From Bin87 sp965203195 (lineage in GTDB: Bacteria; Chloroflexota; Dehalococcoidia; Lucifugimonadales; UBA3495), in the NCBI GenBank assembly GCA_965203195.1, contig OZ241860.1:2728001-2792000 (forward strand): DNA of 64,000 nt, in the 5' to 3' direction. Made by a program: the position numbers and the translations under genes. Below, piece after piece: positions 25,173 to 33,613 of this stretch; position 1 is the stretch's first letter; the number at the start of each line of letters is the position of its first letter. The notes below the pieces were generated by a model. It was not told the DNA's origin. It ran no database searches and was given only the letters and a program-made list of their open reading frames with translations.

Positions 25173-25976
25173 ATGCCGGAACTGCAAATCATTATGGGCG
25201 GCTACTCCATCAACACCGACCAGACCCGGCTGGGGTTGTGCACCGTCACGCTCATCCGGGGCGAAACGCTGTCCATTGTTGATGTGGCGCACTTTGGCCG
25301 GCGCAATATGCTGGTGGAGCAGCTGGCGGCCAACGGCATCAGCGCCGACGACATCGGGCGGGTCATTCTGACCCATGCCCACTGGGACCATTCGCAGAAC
25401 ACCGACCTGTTTCCCGACGCCGAAATCGTCATTCACGCCGATGAGCTGGAGTACAGCAAGAATCCCCGGGCGGGCGACCTGGCTACCGCCCGCTACTTCG
25501 CCAATACCCTGCTGGGGCAGAAGGTGCGCGCCGTCAGCGGGGAAACGGAGCTGGAGCCGGGCGTCCGTGTGATTGAGACCCCCGGCCACACGCGGGGGCA
25601 TATCAGCGTGGTGGTGGAGACGGCGGGTGGCACGGTGTGCGTGGGCGGCGACGCGATGTCCGATGCCGGGGCCATCGGGCGCGGCACTCCGGCCATCGTC
25701 TTTTGGAGCGAAGCGGCGGCGCGGGCCAGCATCCAAAAGATAATCGCCGCCGCCGATACCATTTACCCCGGCCACGACCGCCCCTTCCGGATTGAAGCGG
25801 ACGGCGAGATTGCCTACCTGGCGGACTCGCCTACGCTGGAGGTCAGCGGCGTACTGCATTACGCCAGCGGGGCGTTCACCGTCAACATCGGGCGGGCGGA
25901 ACACCCCGGCACCACCGTGATGCCCAGCGCCATTGACTACCGGGGCGGCGGGCATAATCATCCCGGCCATTGTTAG
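25173..25976 (+). CDS. Metallo-beta-lactamase-fold hydrolase
   Basis: A 267-residue MBL-fold protein. The zinc motif is LTHAHWDHSQN (about residues 67-77); ETPGHTRGHISVVVE gives the next His, CVGGDAMSD the bridging Asp, and TIYPGHDRPF the last His. The order and spacing resemble N-acyl-homoserine-lactonase-like and related cytoplasmic MBL hydrolases, but the substrate is not predictable. CAGGAGGG 10-15 bases upstream supports the ATG. Divergent from the amidohydrolase gene across a 117-bp gap. Confidence 0.85.
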   Translation: MPELQIIMGGYSINTDQTRLGLCTVTLIRGETLSIVDVAHFGRRNMLVEQLAANGISADDIGRVILTHAHWDHSQNTDLFPDAEIVIHADELEYSKNPRAGDLATARYFANTLLGQKVRAVSGETELEPGVRVIETPGHTRGHISVVVETAGGTVCVGGDAMSDAGAIGRGTPAIVFWSEAAARASIQKIIAAADTIYPGHDRPFRIEADGEIAYLADSPTLEVSGVLHYASGAFTVNIGRAEHPGTTVMPSAIDYRGGGHNHPGHC

Positions 25977-26050
25977 CCCCTGCTGCCGGCCGGCGCCCGT
26001 TACGACGGGCGGCGTGGCGCAACGGGCGCGTATCCAAACCGCAGCGGCAC

Positions 26051-26467
26051 TTAACCGACGGGGCGCCACATTTCGTAGCCGATTTCCCGGCTGATCAGGC
26101 CGTCGCGCATCTCAAAGATATGCACCAGGCGCATTTCCACCCGGGCGCCGGCGGGCAACGGGAGGTAGCCGTCGCCGGTAAGTCGGAAACGGACGACGCT
26201 GTCGTCAACGACCCGGTCGACGGTGGCGAAGCGTTGCAGCGTCTCAAACTGCACGTCGGCCATTTTGGCGAACATCCGGGTATAGTTGTCGGCCACGGCG
26301 CGCTTGCCCTCAAAGCGGAGGCCGCGCGCGGGCGCTTCCCACACCACATCATCGGTGTAGAGGTCAAGGGCGGCTGCGACTTCGTTGGCGGCTTCGGAGT
26401 GGAAATGCGCTTCCACCGCGGCCAGGTTGGCGGCGATGACGGCGGCGTCCGGGTTGGCGGTGGACAT
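26051..26467 (-). CDS. SnoaL/NTF2-like protein
   Basis: A 138-residue single-domain protein with the cone-shaped SnoaL/NTF2 pattern: AAVEAHFHSEAANEVAAALD helix, LYTDDVVWEAPARGLRFEGK, DNYTRMFAKM and the strands VRFRLTGDGYLPLP...VEMRLVHIFEMRDGLISREI. Such domains include polyketide cyclases, isomerases and many ligand-binding proteins of unknown role. The ATG at 26467 follows CAGGAGC; the frame's longer 5' part (to 26707) is Pro/Arg-rich and unlikely. Confidence 0.75.
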   Translation of the reverse strand: MSTANPDAAVIAANLAAVEAHFHSEAANEVAAALDLYTDDVVWEAPARGLRFEGKRAVADNYTRMFAKMADVQFETLQRFATVDRVVDDSVVRFRLTGDGYLPLPAGARVEMRLVHIFEMRDGLISREIGYEMWRPVG

Positions 26468-26636
26468 CGGGGCGCTCCTGTTGAGGGGGACTGGCGGCGC
26501 CGGAGTTGGGGGCGGCAGCCGGGGAGGGCAGATCTTGTGCCGGGCATCAGCATTGATCGCAACAAGCCGGAATTTGCGGCGTGCCGGGGGCTTTGCTAAC
26601 GTACCATAATGCCGCCGCATTGCGCCAGGCCGTTGC

Positions 26637-27868
26637 CGGGGGTGGGCAGGGCTATCGCATATGGATTTTGGTGAATTGGGATAAGATGCTGATGAGATAG
26701 CCATCATCCCAACCCGCCCGCTTCAGCTTGCCGCGCATTGACCCTTTGCTCGCCTCCAACCGGGCCAAATTCAACGCCAGCTTCCGCAGCAACGCCAGGT
26801 TCTCCGCGCAATGCCCCTTCCGGTTCCGCGCCTGATCCTCGTGGCAAGTCACTCCAGTACCCAGTGCAGCCGGTTCTCAATCCCCCAACGACCCTGCACA
26901 ATGTAATTGAGCCGTTCCGCCGAGCAGTCTTCACTCAGCAGGTAGTAGCGGTCTTGTTCACTCTCGTCCCCGTCCCGCCGCCGGATGGCGGTCACTTTGC
27001 CCACTGCGGACAGGCCCGGCCAATGATGCGTTTCTTGCAGCCAGGCCACATCGGCGCTGACGCTGGCAATGCGGGTTTCAATGCGCCCGTGCCCCTTGCT
27101 GATTTGAGTGTCCTGGGCCAGCGGCGTGGCCGGGTCGTCCAGAAACAACTGCACATCATCCCGCAGCGTGGCCTGGTTGCCTTTCAGAGCCAGGCATAGT
27201 CGCCGCCTTGCTCAATCACCTGCTGCGCCACTTGACGCTGGCAATGCATGGCATCAGCGGTAACTACTTTGCCGCGCAAAGTCAGCATTTCCAGCAGTTT
27301 GGGCAACGCCGTAATCTCGTTGGATTTGTCGTCCACAGCCACTTGTCCCAACACCAAGCGTTGTTCCTCGGCCCAGGCGCTGACCAGATGCAGCGGGGAG
27401 AGTTGCTCCGCATGGTCGTAAGAGCGGCGCCAGGTTTTCCCGTCCACCGCCAGTATGCCCGCGCTGCCTTCGGCGAACTGCCGCATAAAGCCGATGAACC
27501 ACTGCTGGAAAGCGGCGGGGTCCAGCATCCCCAGCAGCCGGGAGAAAGTATCGTGGCTGGGGATGCCGTTTTCCAGTTTGAGGAAGGATTGGAGGAGTTC
27601 CCGCTTGGCGTGGCCGAAAAGTTCCATGTCGGTGCAAGTTTGGCCGCCGCAGAGCATAGCGCAGAAGGCGATGACCAGGATGTCGTGGAGGGAATGGCGG
27701 CGGGCGTTGCTGGCGCGGGGGTCTTCCAGGGCGCTGAACAGGTCGGCGAACTCGGTCATGGCGGTATCTCCTCTGCTTCTGCTTCTACTTCGCTTTACGC
27801 CCGGCGGCGTTGGCCGCTATCATACCGAACACCGCAAAATCCATATGCGATAGCCCTGCGGGGGTGGG
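26637..27868. mobile_element. ISAs1-type insertion sequence with 10-bp target duplication
   Basis: The element spans 26,647-27,858 (1,212 bp). Its ends are perfect 24-bp inverted repeats beginning CAGGGCTATCGCATATGG. The direct repeat CGGGGGTGGG at 26,637-26,646 and 27,859-27,868 is its 10-bp target duplication. The second copy of this duplication overlaps the first two bases (GG) of the neighbouring IS-B, so this element inserted after IS-B, into IS-B's left junction. It encodes one transposase broken by two frameshifts. Confidence 0.9.
26652..27759 (-). pseudogene. ISAs1-family transposase with two frameshifts
   Basis: Three consecutive reverse frames add up to one ISAs1-type DDE transposase of about 370 residues. 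Part 1 (from the ATG at 27759) has FSALEDPRASNARRHSLHDI and the first catalytic Asp in ILAVDGKTWRRS, and VVTADAMHCQ with the second. Part 2 continues LKGNQATLRDD and ends GRWGIENRLHWVL with the catalytic Glu. Part 3 continues HEDQARNRKGHCAENLALLRKLALN. One missing base after GGDYAW and one after HWVLE break the frame. Both look like decay, as this family does not use frameshifting. Confidence 0.85.
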
Positions 27869-27946
27869 TAGCGTTTCATTTTAGGTGGTTTGGTTATAGA
27901 ATGGGGGTACAATGCCCGCCCTCGCCCCTACTGGAGGTGCGCCGCT

Positions 27947-28273
27947 ATGGGACTGCTTCACCACCTGGAAACCCAATTGGAACGCCAATTGGAACGCCAA
28001 ATCCCCGCCCAACTCCAAACCGCCCTGCAACAAGCCCTGGACGATTACCAGCCCCTCTGCGAGCAGTGCCGTTTGGCCATGCATCGCCACCACCGTTATG
28101 CCCGCGCCATTGACACCAGCTACGGCGAAGTTCGCCTACAGATACCTGTGTTACGCTGCGGGCAGTGTCGGCGTATGGCCGGCGGCATGACGCTGCTGGG
28201 CGATGAAATGCGCCACCAGCGGTTTTCCAAAAAAACCGTGACATCGCCATCAGTTTGGCCGCGCAAGGATTGA
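27947..28273 (+). CDS. IS-B transposase, upstream frame (orfA)
   Basis: 108 codons from the ATG at 27947 (GGAGGTGCG upstream). It contains a Glu/Gln-rich helix (HLETQLERQLERQ) and a zinc-ribbon (CEQC...CGQC) with YARAIDTSYGEVRLQIPVLR between. The frame reaches RFSKK at an A7 run (28,229-28,235) and then reads out of family into a stop at 28273. A -1 shift at the run joins it to the DDE frame, giving a protein of about 333 residues. Both full IS-B copies in the window keep exactly seven A residues, so the shift is probably programmed. Confidence 0.7.
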   Translation: MGLLHHLETQLERQLERQIPAQLQTALQQALDDYQPLCEQCRLAMHRHHRYARAIDTSYGEVRLQIPVLRCGQCRRMAGGMTLLGDEMRHQRFSKKTVTSPSVWPRKD

Positions 28274-28947
28274 GCTACGCCCGCGCCGGGAACTGGGTGG
28301 GCTGCGTCAAGAGTACGGTCGGCAAGTGGCTGGAGAAGGCGCCTTTGGCCGCGCCGGAGTTGCCGCCGGACGGGGCGCTGGAAATGGACGGGCTGTGGAC
28401 GCGAACCCGTAGCGGGCGTACTGAATTGAAGGTAATCCGCGCTGCCGCTACGGGAACGGCGTTGGGGGCTTTTGGTTCTTGGGCCGAAGTGATTGACTTG
28501 GCCTGGCAGCAGGGGGCGCAGCATCCGCAGCATCTGGTCAGCGATGGGGACGGGGCCATCGCGGCGGGGATTGAGCTGGTGTATGGCGGGGAGGCGCCGC
28601 ATCAGCTGTGCGCCTTTCACCTGCTGCGAGAGTATCGGCGGAACATTGGGGTAGCGGGTTTTGCGGCGGCGCGGCGGTTGTTGAATGCGGGCAGTCTGGC
28701 GGAAGGTCGGGCATGGGCGCGGCGAATTATGCGGGCGACGGATGGGGTAGCGCGTTACTGGTGCGAGAAAGCGTTGTCCAAAGGACTGCGCCACTTGGCG
28801 ACGGGGCAGGCGGCGCATCGGACTACGTCGCGTTTGGAGCGGCACAATCGGGAGTTGCGGCGGCGGGAGAAGCTGGGGACGGTGTGGACGGAGCACAACC
28901 TGTTGGCGTTGCTGCAAGAGCAGGGCCTGATCAACCAAACCACCTAA
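28234..28947 (+). CDS. IS-B transposase, downstream DDE frame (orfB)
   Basis: About 237 codons read after a -1 shift at the A7 run. After NRDIAISLAAQGLSYARAG and a HTH-like GCVKSTVGKWLE comes the catalytic part: first Asp in ALEMDGLWTR, second in HLVSDGDGAIAAGIEL, followed by HQLCAFHLLREYRRN, and the Glu in SRLERHNRELRRREK. This is the order of Mutator-like DDE transposases. The first usable start inside this frame (28255) would lack the zinc ribbon, so a fused product is expected. Open throughout, so the element could still be active. Confidence 0.75.
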   Translation, partial: NRDIAISLAAQGLSYARAGNWVGCVKSTVGKWLEKAPLAAPELPPDGALEMDGLWTRTRSGRTELKVIRAAATGTALGAFGSWAEVIDLAWQQGAQHPQHLVSDGDGAIAAGIELVYGGEAPHQLCAFHLLREYRRNIGVAGFAAARRLLNAGSLAEGRAWARRIMRATDGVARYWCEKALSKGLRHLATGQAAHRTTSRLERHNRELRRREKLGTVWTEHNLLALLQEQGLINQTT

Positions 28948-28986
28948 AACGAAACGCTACCCGGGGGTGCCGGGCAGTTAGGATGA

Positions 28987-29736
28987 ATGAATACTATGGC
29001 CGAGTTTAATGTGCCCGACCGCACCTTTTTTGAGGGCGACAACCTGGCTATTTTGCAGGGCATCAACAGCGAATGCGTTGACCTGATTGCCACCGATCCG
29101 CCCTTTAACAAGCGGCGGAATATGGCGGGGCGGGCCGGCAAATACCCCGAACAGTGCTATTGGGCCGATGGCCACGAGCACAGCGTAGGCTGCCCGGCGG
29201 ACTGTAGCTTGCGCGCCGTGCAACGGGAATGGCTGGACGAAATCAGTGCCCGGGGCGAAATCGCCGGGCGGCAGAAGAACGCCGCCGGCCGCCGGGACGC
29301 CGCCCTCTACCGGAGGCTGGCGGCGGTCATTGAAACCGCGCGGCTGACACACGACGACGGCATTGCCGCATTCCTCTGCTTTCTGGCAGTGCGGCTGCTG
29401 GAGTGCCACCGCATCCTCAAGCCGACGGGCAGCATTTACTTGCATTGCGATCACAGCGCCAACGCCTACATCCGCATGGCAATGGACTCCATTTTTGGCA
29501 GGGACAACTTTCGCAACGGAATAGTGTGGCGCTACACTGGCCCCGGTTCGCCCGAGATGCGCCAGTTCAACCGCAAGCATGACGCCATTTACTGGTATGC
29601 CAAAGGCAGTGAATGGACGTTCAATCGGGACGCAGTGCGTATCCCGTACAAAGATGGCCGGAATCCGGGGCAAGCGCCTGTTGCTGCGGAGCAGCCGGCG
29701 TCGAGGATGCCCGGATGCCGGCTTTCACCGGACTGA
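28987..29736 (+). pseudogene. DNA methyltransferase, 3'-truncated
   Basis: The 249-codon frame begins like a type III/N6-adenine methyltransferase: FFEGDNLAILQGINSECVDL, then motif IV LIATDPPFNKRRNM (about residues 35-48), RLLECHRILKPTGSIYLHCD, and FRNGIVWRYTGPGSP with KHDAIYWYAKGS. Motif I (FxGxGT), which in this beta-type order lies at the C-terminal end, is missing: after YKDGRN the frame runs into unrelated DNA and stops at 29736, just before repeat A. The upstream side is bounded by IS-B's target duplication 18 bases before the ATG. It is presumably inactive. Confidence 0.75.
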
Positions 29737-30248
29737 CGGGTGATTATGTTATGCCGTGCCACCAGAGCGACGGCAAAACGCGCTTGTCGTCGGGCCGTGA
29801 TACGCCGACTCGCCTTGTTTCACAAGGCCGTTCCGGTCACGAAGGGGACTCCGGCGGACAGGGACAGCGTGGCAAGGGGCGGCGGGCGCGCGTGGGGTGG
29901 TGGCAAGGCGGTTGTCATTGGGAAGGCGGCTCATTTCCGGTAAGTTGGCGATTGGTGATTGGCAGTTGATAAGTGTCAGTTGGCAAATTGAAGGCATCGG
30001 GGAAGGCTCCGGCTGGCCTTAGGGTTCCAGGTTGTCGACGCTACGGCCTGAGAGCGTAGTTGCGTGGGGATTTCGTCCTAATTTTCCGTGTCCCGGAGGC
30101 GGCGGCTTTTGAGGGCCATCGTTTCCGGCACGGGGCGGTGGTGACACCCGCTGGCTGGCACAGAACTGCACGGGCCGTACGAGATATACGGCGACGAAGC
30201 GGGACCAACTCCTAGGCCGTGTTGACATTTTGGTGTTATCATTGCGGC

Positions 30249-30605
30249 ATGGCAAACTTGGAACTGACATCCTACCAATGGGACAAAATCCTCACCTTCC
30301 TCCGCAGCCGCTCCGACCTCTACGTCGGCTGTGAAACCGATTGCCGCCGTTTCGTTGCCGCCGTACTTTGGATTGCCCGCTCCGGCGCGCCGTGGCGAAT
30401 GCTGCCTGCGGAATACGGCAAATGGAACTCCATCTACCGACGCTACGCCAACTGGTGCGACCGTGGCATCTGGACGGCGCTCCACCAACACTTGGCCGAT
30501 GACCCGGACACCGAATACCTCATCATTGACAGCACCATCGTCCGTGCCCACCCCGACGCCGCTGGCGCCCCTAAAAAGGGGGCGGTCAAGACGCCCAGGC
30601 GTTAG
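30249..30605 (+). CDS. IS5-type transposase, upstream frame
   Basis: 118 codons: LTSYQWDKILTFLRSR and AAVLWIARSGAPWRMLPAEY are the N-terminal DUF4096-like region of IS5/IS427-type transposases, and LIIDSTIVRAHPDAAG holds the first catalytic Asp. The frame passes APKKGAVKT and stops at 30605. At 30,573-30,578 the DNA reads AAAAAG followed by GGGG; a -1 shift there continues into GGGQDAQALGRSRGG, exactly the expected family sequence. Confidence 0.85.
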   Translation: MANLELTSYQWDKILTFLRSRSDLYVGCETDCRRFVAAVLWIARSGAPWRMLPAEYGKWNSIYRRYANWCDRGIWTALHQHLADDPDTEYLIIDSTIVRAHPDAAGAPKKGAVKTPRR

Positions 30606-31009
30606 GGCGCAGTCGGGGCGGGTTCAGTACCAAAGTGCACATCACAGTGGACGGGCTGGGCAATCCTTTGCGGTTCATCCTGACGGGAGGCCAGGAGAAC
30701 GACATTACCCAGGCCGAAGCGCTGCTGTCCGGTTATGCCGGCGAGTATGTGATTGCGGACAAGGGGTACGATGCCCAGTGGCTGCGGGAGTGGATTGCGG
30801 AGTTGGGGATGACGCCGGTGATACCGGGGCGTTCCAACCGGAAGGTAGTGGTGGTGTATGATCCGGACCTGTACGGCGAGCGTCATTTGGTGGAGTGCTT
30901 TATTGGCAAGGTGAAGCGCTACCGGCGGGTGTTCACCCGGTTTGAGAAGTTGAGCCGGCGCTACTTGGGGTTTTGGCATTTTGCGGCAGCCCTCATCTGG
31001 CTACGCTGA
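30578..31009 (+). CDS. IS5-type transposase, downstream frame
   Basis: About 143 codons after the -1 shift at the AAAAAG run. It has ALGRSRGGFSTKVHITVDG, the second catalytic Asp in YVIADKGYDAQWL and the Glu in HLVECFIGKVKRYRRV, then the usual FEKLSRRYLGFWHFAAALIWLR end. With the upstream frame this gives a full-length DDE transposase of about 260 residues. No mutation is seen, so the element may be active. Confidence 0.85.
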   Translation, partial: GGGQDAQALGRSRGGFSTKVHITVDGLGNPLRFILTGGQENDITQAEALLSGYAGEYVIADKGYDAQWLREWIAELGMTPVIPGRSNRKVVVVYDPDLYGERHLVECFIGKVKRYRRVFTRFEKLSRRYLGFWHFAAALIWLR

Positions 31010-31449
31010 AATGTCAACACGGCCTAGTGATGGGGTTCCGACAAAGGGTTAGGCCGTTTTCCTGGATGCCCGTTTGGTGGTTAGCCCGAAAGGTTTTCCC
31101 CGATGGTGGCGTGACGCGGTTAGTTGGTTGAGTGACGGGCACGACGTCGATTCGGATTGGAGTAGGCAATCGCGGCGTCCGTTTTGGCGCCGCGCGCGCG
31201 TCCGCGTCTGGGCTTGGGCGGATGGCGGTCGGGGCAGCTGTCCCCTGGTCGCCAAGCGGGTTGCCGCATCTGTGCTTGATAATAGTGTACTATTGTACGG
31301 TTTGCCAAGAGGGGTGTGTCACCGGATTTCGGGCGATTTTCGGTGGGGTTGGGCGGGGACGAGGGACAAGGTGGACGGAGCACCTGGATTCGGTACGGAT
31401 TCGGGCCGGCGCCGAAGATGAACGGGAAGGCGGCGGCGCATCACCTGTG

Positions 31450-32532
31450 GGTAGCGTTTCATTTTAGGTGGTTTGGTTGATCAGGCCCTGCTCCTGTAGC
31501 AACGCCAGCAGGTTGTGCTCCGTCCACACCGTCCCCAGCTTCTCCCGCCGCCGCAACTCCCGATTGTGACGCTCCAATCGCGACGTCGTCCGATGCGCCA
31601 CCTGCCCCGTCGCCAAGTGGCGCAGCCCTTTGGACAACGCTTTCTCGCACCAGTAACGCACCGCCCCAGCCGTCGCCCGCATAATCCGCCGCGCCCACTC
31701 CCGACCTTCCGCCAGACTGCCCGCGTCCAACAGTCGCCGCGCCGCCGCAAATCCCGCCGTCCCAATGTTCCTACGGTACTCCCGCAGCAGGTGAAACGCG
31801 CACAGCTGATGCGGCGCCTCCCCGCCATACACCAGCTCAATCCCCGCCGCAATGGCCCCATCCCCATCGCTGACCAAATGCTGCGGACGCTGCGCGCCCA
31901 ACTGCCAGGCCCGGTCAATCATTTCGGCCCAGGAACCAAAAGCCCCCAACGCCGTTCCCCCAGCAGCATCGCGGATTACCTTCAGTTCGGTACGCCCCCG
32001 GCTGGTTCGCGTCCACAGGCCGTCCAGTTCCAGCGTTCCGACCGGCGGCAACTGCGGCACGGCCAAAGGCGCCTTCTCCAGCCACTTGCCGACCGTACTC
32101 TTGACGCAGCCCACCCAGTTCCCGGCGGCGGGCATAGCTCAATCCTTGCGCGGCCAAACTGATGGCGATGTCACGGTTTTTTTGGAAAACCGCTGGTAGC
32201 GCATTTCCTGGCCCAGCAGCGTCATGCCGCCAGCCATATGACGACACTGCCCGCAGCGGAACACGGGTATCTGCAAGCGGACTTCGCCGTAACTGGTGGC
32301 AATGGCGCGGGCGTAGCGATGGTGGCGGTGCATGGCCAGGCGACAATGGTCGCAAAGGGGCTGGTAATCGTCCAGGGCCTGTTGGAAGGCGGCTTGGAGT
32401 TGGGCGGGGATTTGGCGTTCCAGTTGGGTTTCCAAGTGGTACGGCAGTCCCATAGCGGCGCATCTCCGGCGGGGGCGGGGCGGGCAATGTACCCCCATTT
32501 TATAACCAAACCACCTAAAACGAAACGCTACC
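31450..32532. mobile_element. IS-B, copy 2 (reverse orientation)
   Basis: 1,083 bp with the same ends as copy 1 and a clear 9-bp target duplication TCACCTGTG (31,441-31,449; 32,533-32,541). Its transposase lies on the reverse strand. It is close in sequence to copy 1 but lacks one 12-bp repeat unit and carries a one-base insertion in the DDE frame. It abuts the end of repeat A copy 2 and the SWIM-domain gene. Confidence 0.9.
31464..32453 (-). pseudogene. IS-B transposase, copy 2, with a one-base insertion
   Basis: The upstream frame starts at the ATG at 32453 (GGAGATGCG before it) and reaches RFSKK at a 7-A run (complement of 32,177-32,183), as in copy 1. After the -1 shift the frame reads NRDIAISLAAQGLSYAR, then one extra C in the CCGCCGCCGGG stretch near 32,125 throws it out; the rest of the DDE domain (GNWVGCVKSTVGKWLE, LELDGLWTR, LVSDGDGAI, LERHNRELRRREK) continues in the third frame to 31464. 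Copy 2 therefore needs a second, unplanned frame change and is probably inactive. Confidence 0.8.
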
Positions 32533-32545
32533 TCACCTGTGGCCG

Positions 32546-33004
32546 TTATTGCGCTTCCGGGCCGCACAGGTCGTCTATGATGTCCGCCAGGGTGGGGTTA
32601 GCGTCAATGAGGCGGTGCACCAGGGCGCGCAGGGCGTTGGCGTCCAGCCCGTCCAGCAGGTCGGCGATGGGCGTTCCGACGGCCACTGGCACAGAGCAGT
32701 CATCATCGGGGTTGATGCAATTCAGTATTGCGGCGACAATGTGTTTGCAGTAGCCTCCCCAATCATAAGGGCAGGTGCAGGCGGCGGCAAAGTCGCCATC
32801 GCCATCTATGGCCACGCCAACCCGGTAGGGTTTCCACTCGCTGCCCTGCACGCGGGCGAAAAGCCGGTTGCCGCGCCGGGTGGCTTCCGCCACCGCGCCC
32901 TGGCGGTAGTAATCAACGCCGCGCGCAAAGGATTTTGCGGTGACTTTGGCGCGGATGGCGTCCTCGGTAATGGCATCCACGGTGATGTCGCGCAACAGGG
33001 TCAT
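32546..33004 (-). CDS. SWIM zinc-finger protein
   Basis: A 152-residue protein with a SWIM motif, CTCPYDWGGYCKHIVA (CxC...CxH), in the middle, after a strand-rich segment (ARVQGSEWKPYRVGVAIDGD) and followed by a helical C-terminus (LLDGLDANALRALVHRLIDA, LADIIDDLCGPE). SWIM domains bind DNA or protein and occur in MoxR-type ATPase operons, SNF2 helicases and transposases; none of these adjoins here. ATG at 33004 has GGAGGAC 5-11 bases upstream; a GTG-type start further up (33043) is less likely. Confidence 0.8.
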   Translation of the reverse strand: MTLLRDITVDAITEDAIRAKVTAKSFARGVDYYRQGAVAEATRRGNRLFARVQGSEWKPYRVGVAIDGDGDFAAACTCPYDWGGYCKHIVAAILNCINPDDDCSVPVAVGTPIADLLDGLDANALRALVHRLIDANPTLADIIDDLCGPEAQ

Positions 33005-33088
33005 AGCGTCCTCCGCTCGGCCGTGGTCAAGGGCAAGATCCACGGGGGTTAGATCACGGCTTCGGGCGTGGCGGCCCGGGCGATGTCT

Positions 33089-33517
33089 TTAAATCGTGAG
33101 GGTGGCGGGAATCAGCCGCTGGTGGCGCGGGTCGGCCGCATAGCCGAAGGTTTCCAGGGTGGTGGCGCCAATCAAGACGGTGCGCGCGTCCGGGCCAAAA
33201 AGCACGGGCACGGCGGCAATTTCGCCCAGCAACTCAATTTGCGCTGACCCCAACGACACCGCAATGGTGGCGCCATCGGCCATTTGGTACGGCCGCTCCA
33301 CGTACTCCGGGATGTCCAGCGCCTCAAGGATGCGGGCGGGTATCACGGAGTGAAGGGCGCCGGTGTCAACCACGCCGTCAAGGTGGTGCCGTTCCGTCCG
33401 ATCCGGGTTGTACACGATGATCGGCATACTGAAAATGCCCACTTGCCCCCCTATTGTAGTTCCCGGCAGCAGCAACGGCGGGATGTCGTTGGCCCGAGGT
33501 TTAGCAGTCGTGTCCAC
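33089..33517 (-). CDS. Retropepsin-like aspartic protease, paralogue 1
   Basis: 142 residues from a GTG. LDGVVDTGALHSVIPARIL (about residues 46-64) holds the catalytic DTG, here DTGA; a conserved LLPGTTIGGQVGIF block precedes it and VLIGATTLETFG plus the ending RHQRLIPATLTI follow. It is one of three tandem paralogues on the same strand. Single-domain retropepsin-like proteins act as homodimers. Substrates are unknown. The nearest relatives here differ greatly outside the motifs, so the triplication is old. Confidence 0.75.
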   Translation of the reverse strand: MDTTAKPRANDIPPLLLPGTTIGGQVGIFSMPIIVYNPDRTERHHLDGVVDTGALHSVIPARILEALDIPEYVERPYQMADGATIAVSLGSAQIELLGEIAAVPVLFGPDARTVLIGATTLETFGYAADPRHQRLIPATLTI

Positions 33518-33613
33518 TTTGCGCCTCCGTCAGGGGGCTGTTCCGGCGTGATGATGAATGATGCCCCGGTGTCAATTGCCTGGCGCCCGGCGCGGGCCGG
33601 TGAGCTTGCTCCC

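Larger units (their letters stand above)
27867..28961. mobile_element. IS-B, copy 1 (apparently intact)
   Basis: 1,095 bp, with ends GGTAGCGTTTCATTTTAGG and CCTAAAACGAAACGCTACC; the terminal inverted repeat runs through GGTGGTTTGGTT. The target duplication CGGGGGTG is at 27,859-27,866 and 28,962-28,969 (a 9-bp reading is possible at the left end). It carries two overlapping frames joined by an A7 run. Compared with the copy at 31,450-32,532 it has one extra 12-bp unit (AATTGGAACGCC) early in the first frame. The family was not identified with certainty; zinc-ribbon plus DDE layout and 8-9-bp duplication resemble ISLre2/ISKra4/Mutator-type elements. Confidence 0.85.
30212..31027. mobile_element. 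IS5-type insertion sequence with CTAG target duplication
   Basis: The element proper is 30,216-31,023 (808 bp) with inverted ends GCCGTGTTGACATTT and AAATGTCAACACGGC. CTAG flanks it on both sides (30,212-30,215; 31,024-31,027), the 4-bp YTAR-type duplication made by IS5-group elements. The uninterrupted repeat A copy at about 8,545-8,555 (GCATAGTGA versus CCTAGTGA here) confirms the empty site. Two frames joined by a -1 shift code the transposase. Confidence 0.9.
29828..31350. repeat. Dispersed repeat A, copy 2 (interrupted by an IS5-type element)
   Basis: Homologous to 8,135-8,935 once the 808-bp insertion at 30,216-31,023 and one CTAG are removed. Matching landmarks are GGCGGTTGTCATTGGGAAGG (29,908-29,927), TTTTCCGTGTCCCGGA (about 30,082-30,097), the 57-nt core at 30,124-30,180 (56 of 57 identical), CCGACAAAGGGTTAGGCCG (about 31,037-31,055) and GGGGTGTGTCACC (about 31,311-31,323). 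Both copies are followed by an IS-B element within 100-210 bp. No gene other than the inserted transposase is convincing. Confidence 0.7.
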
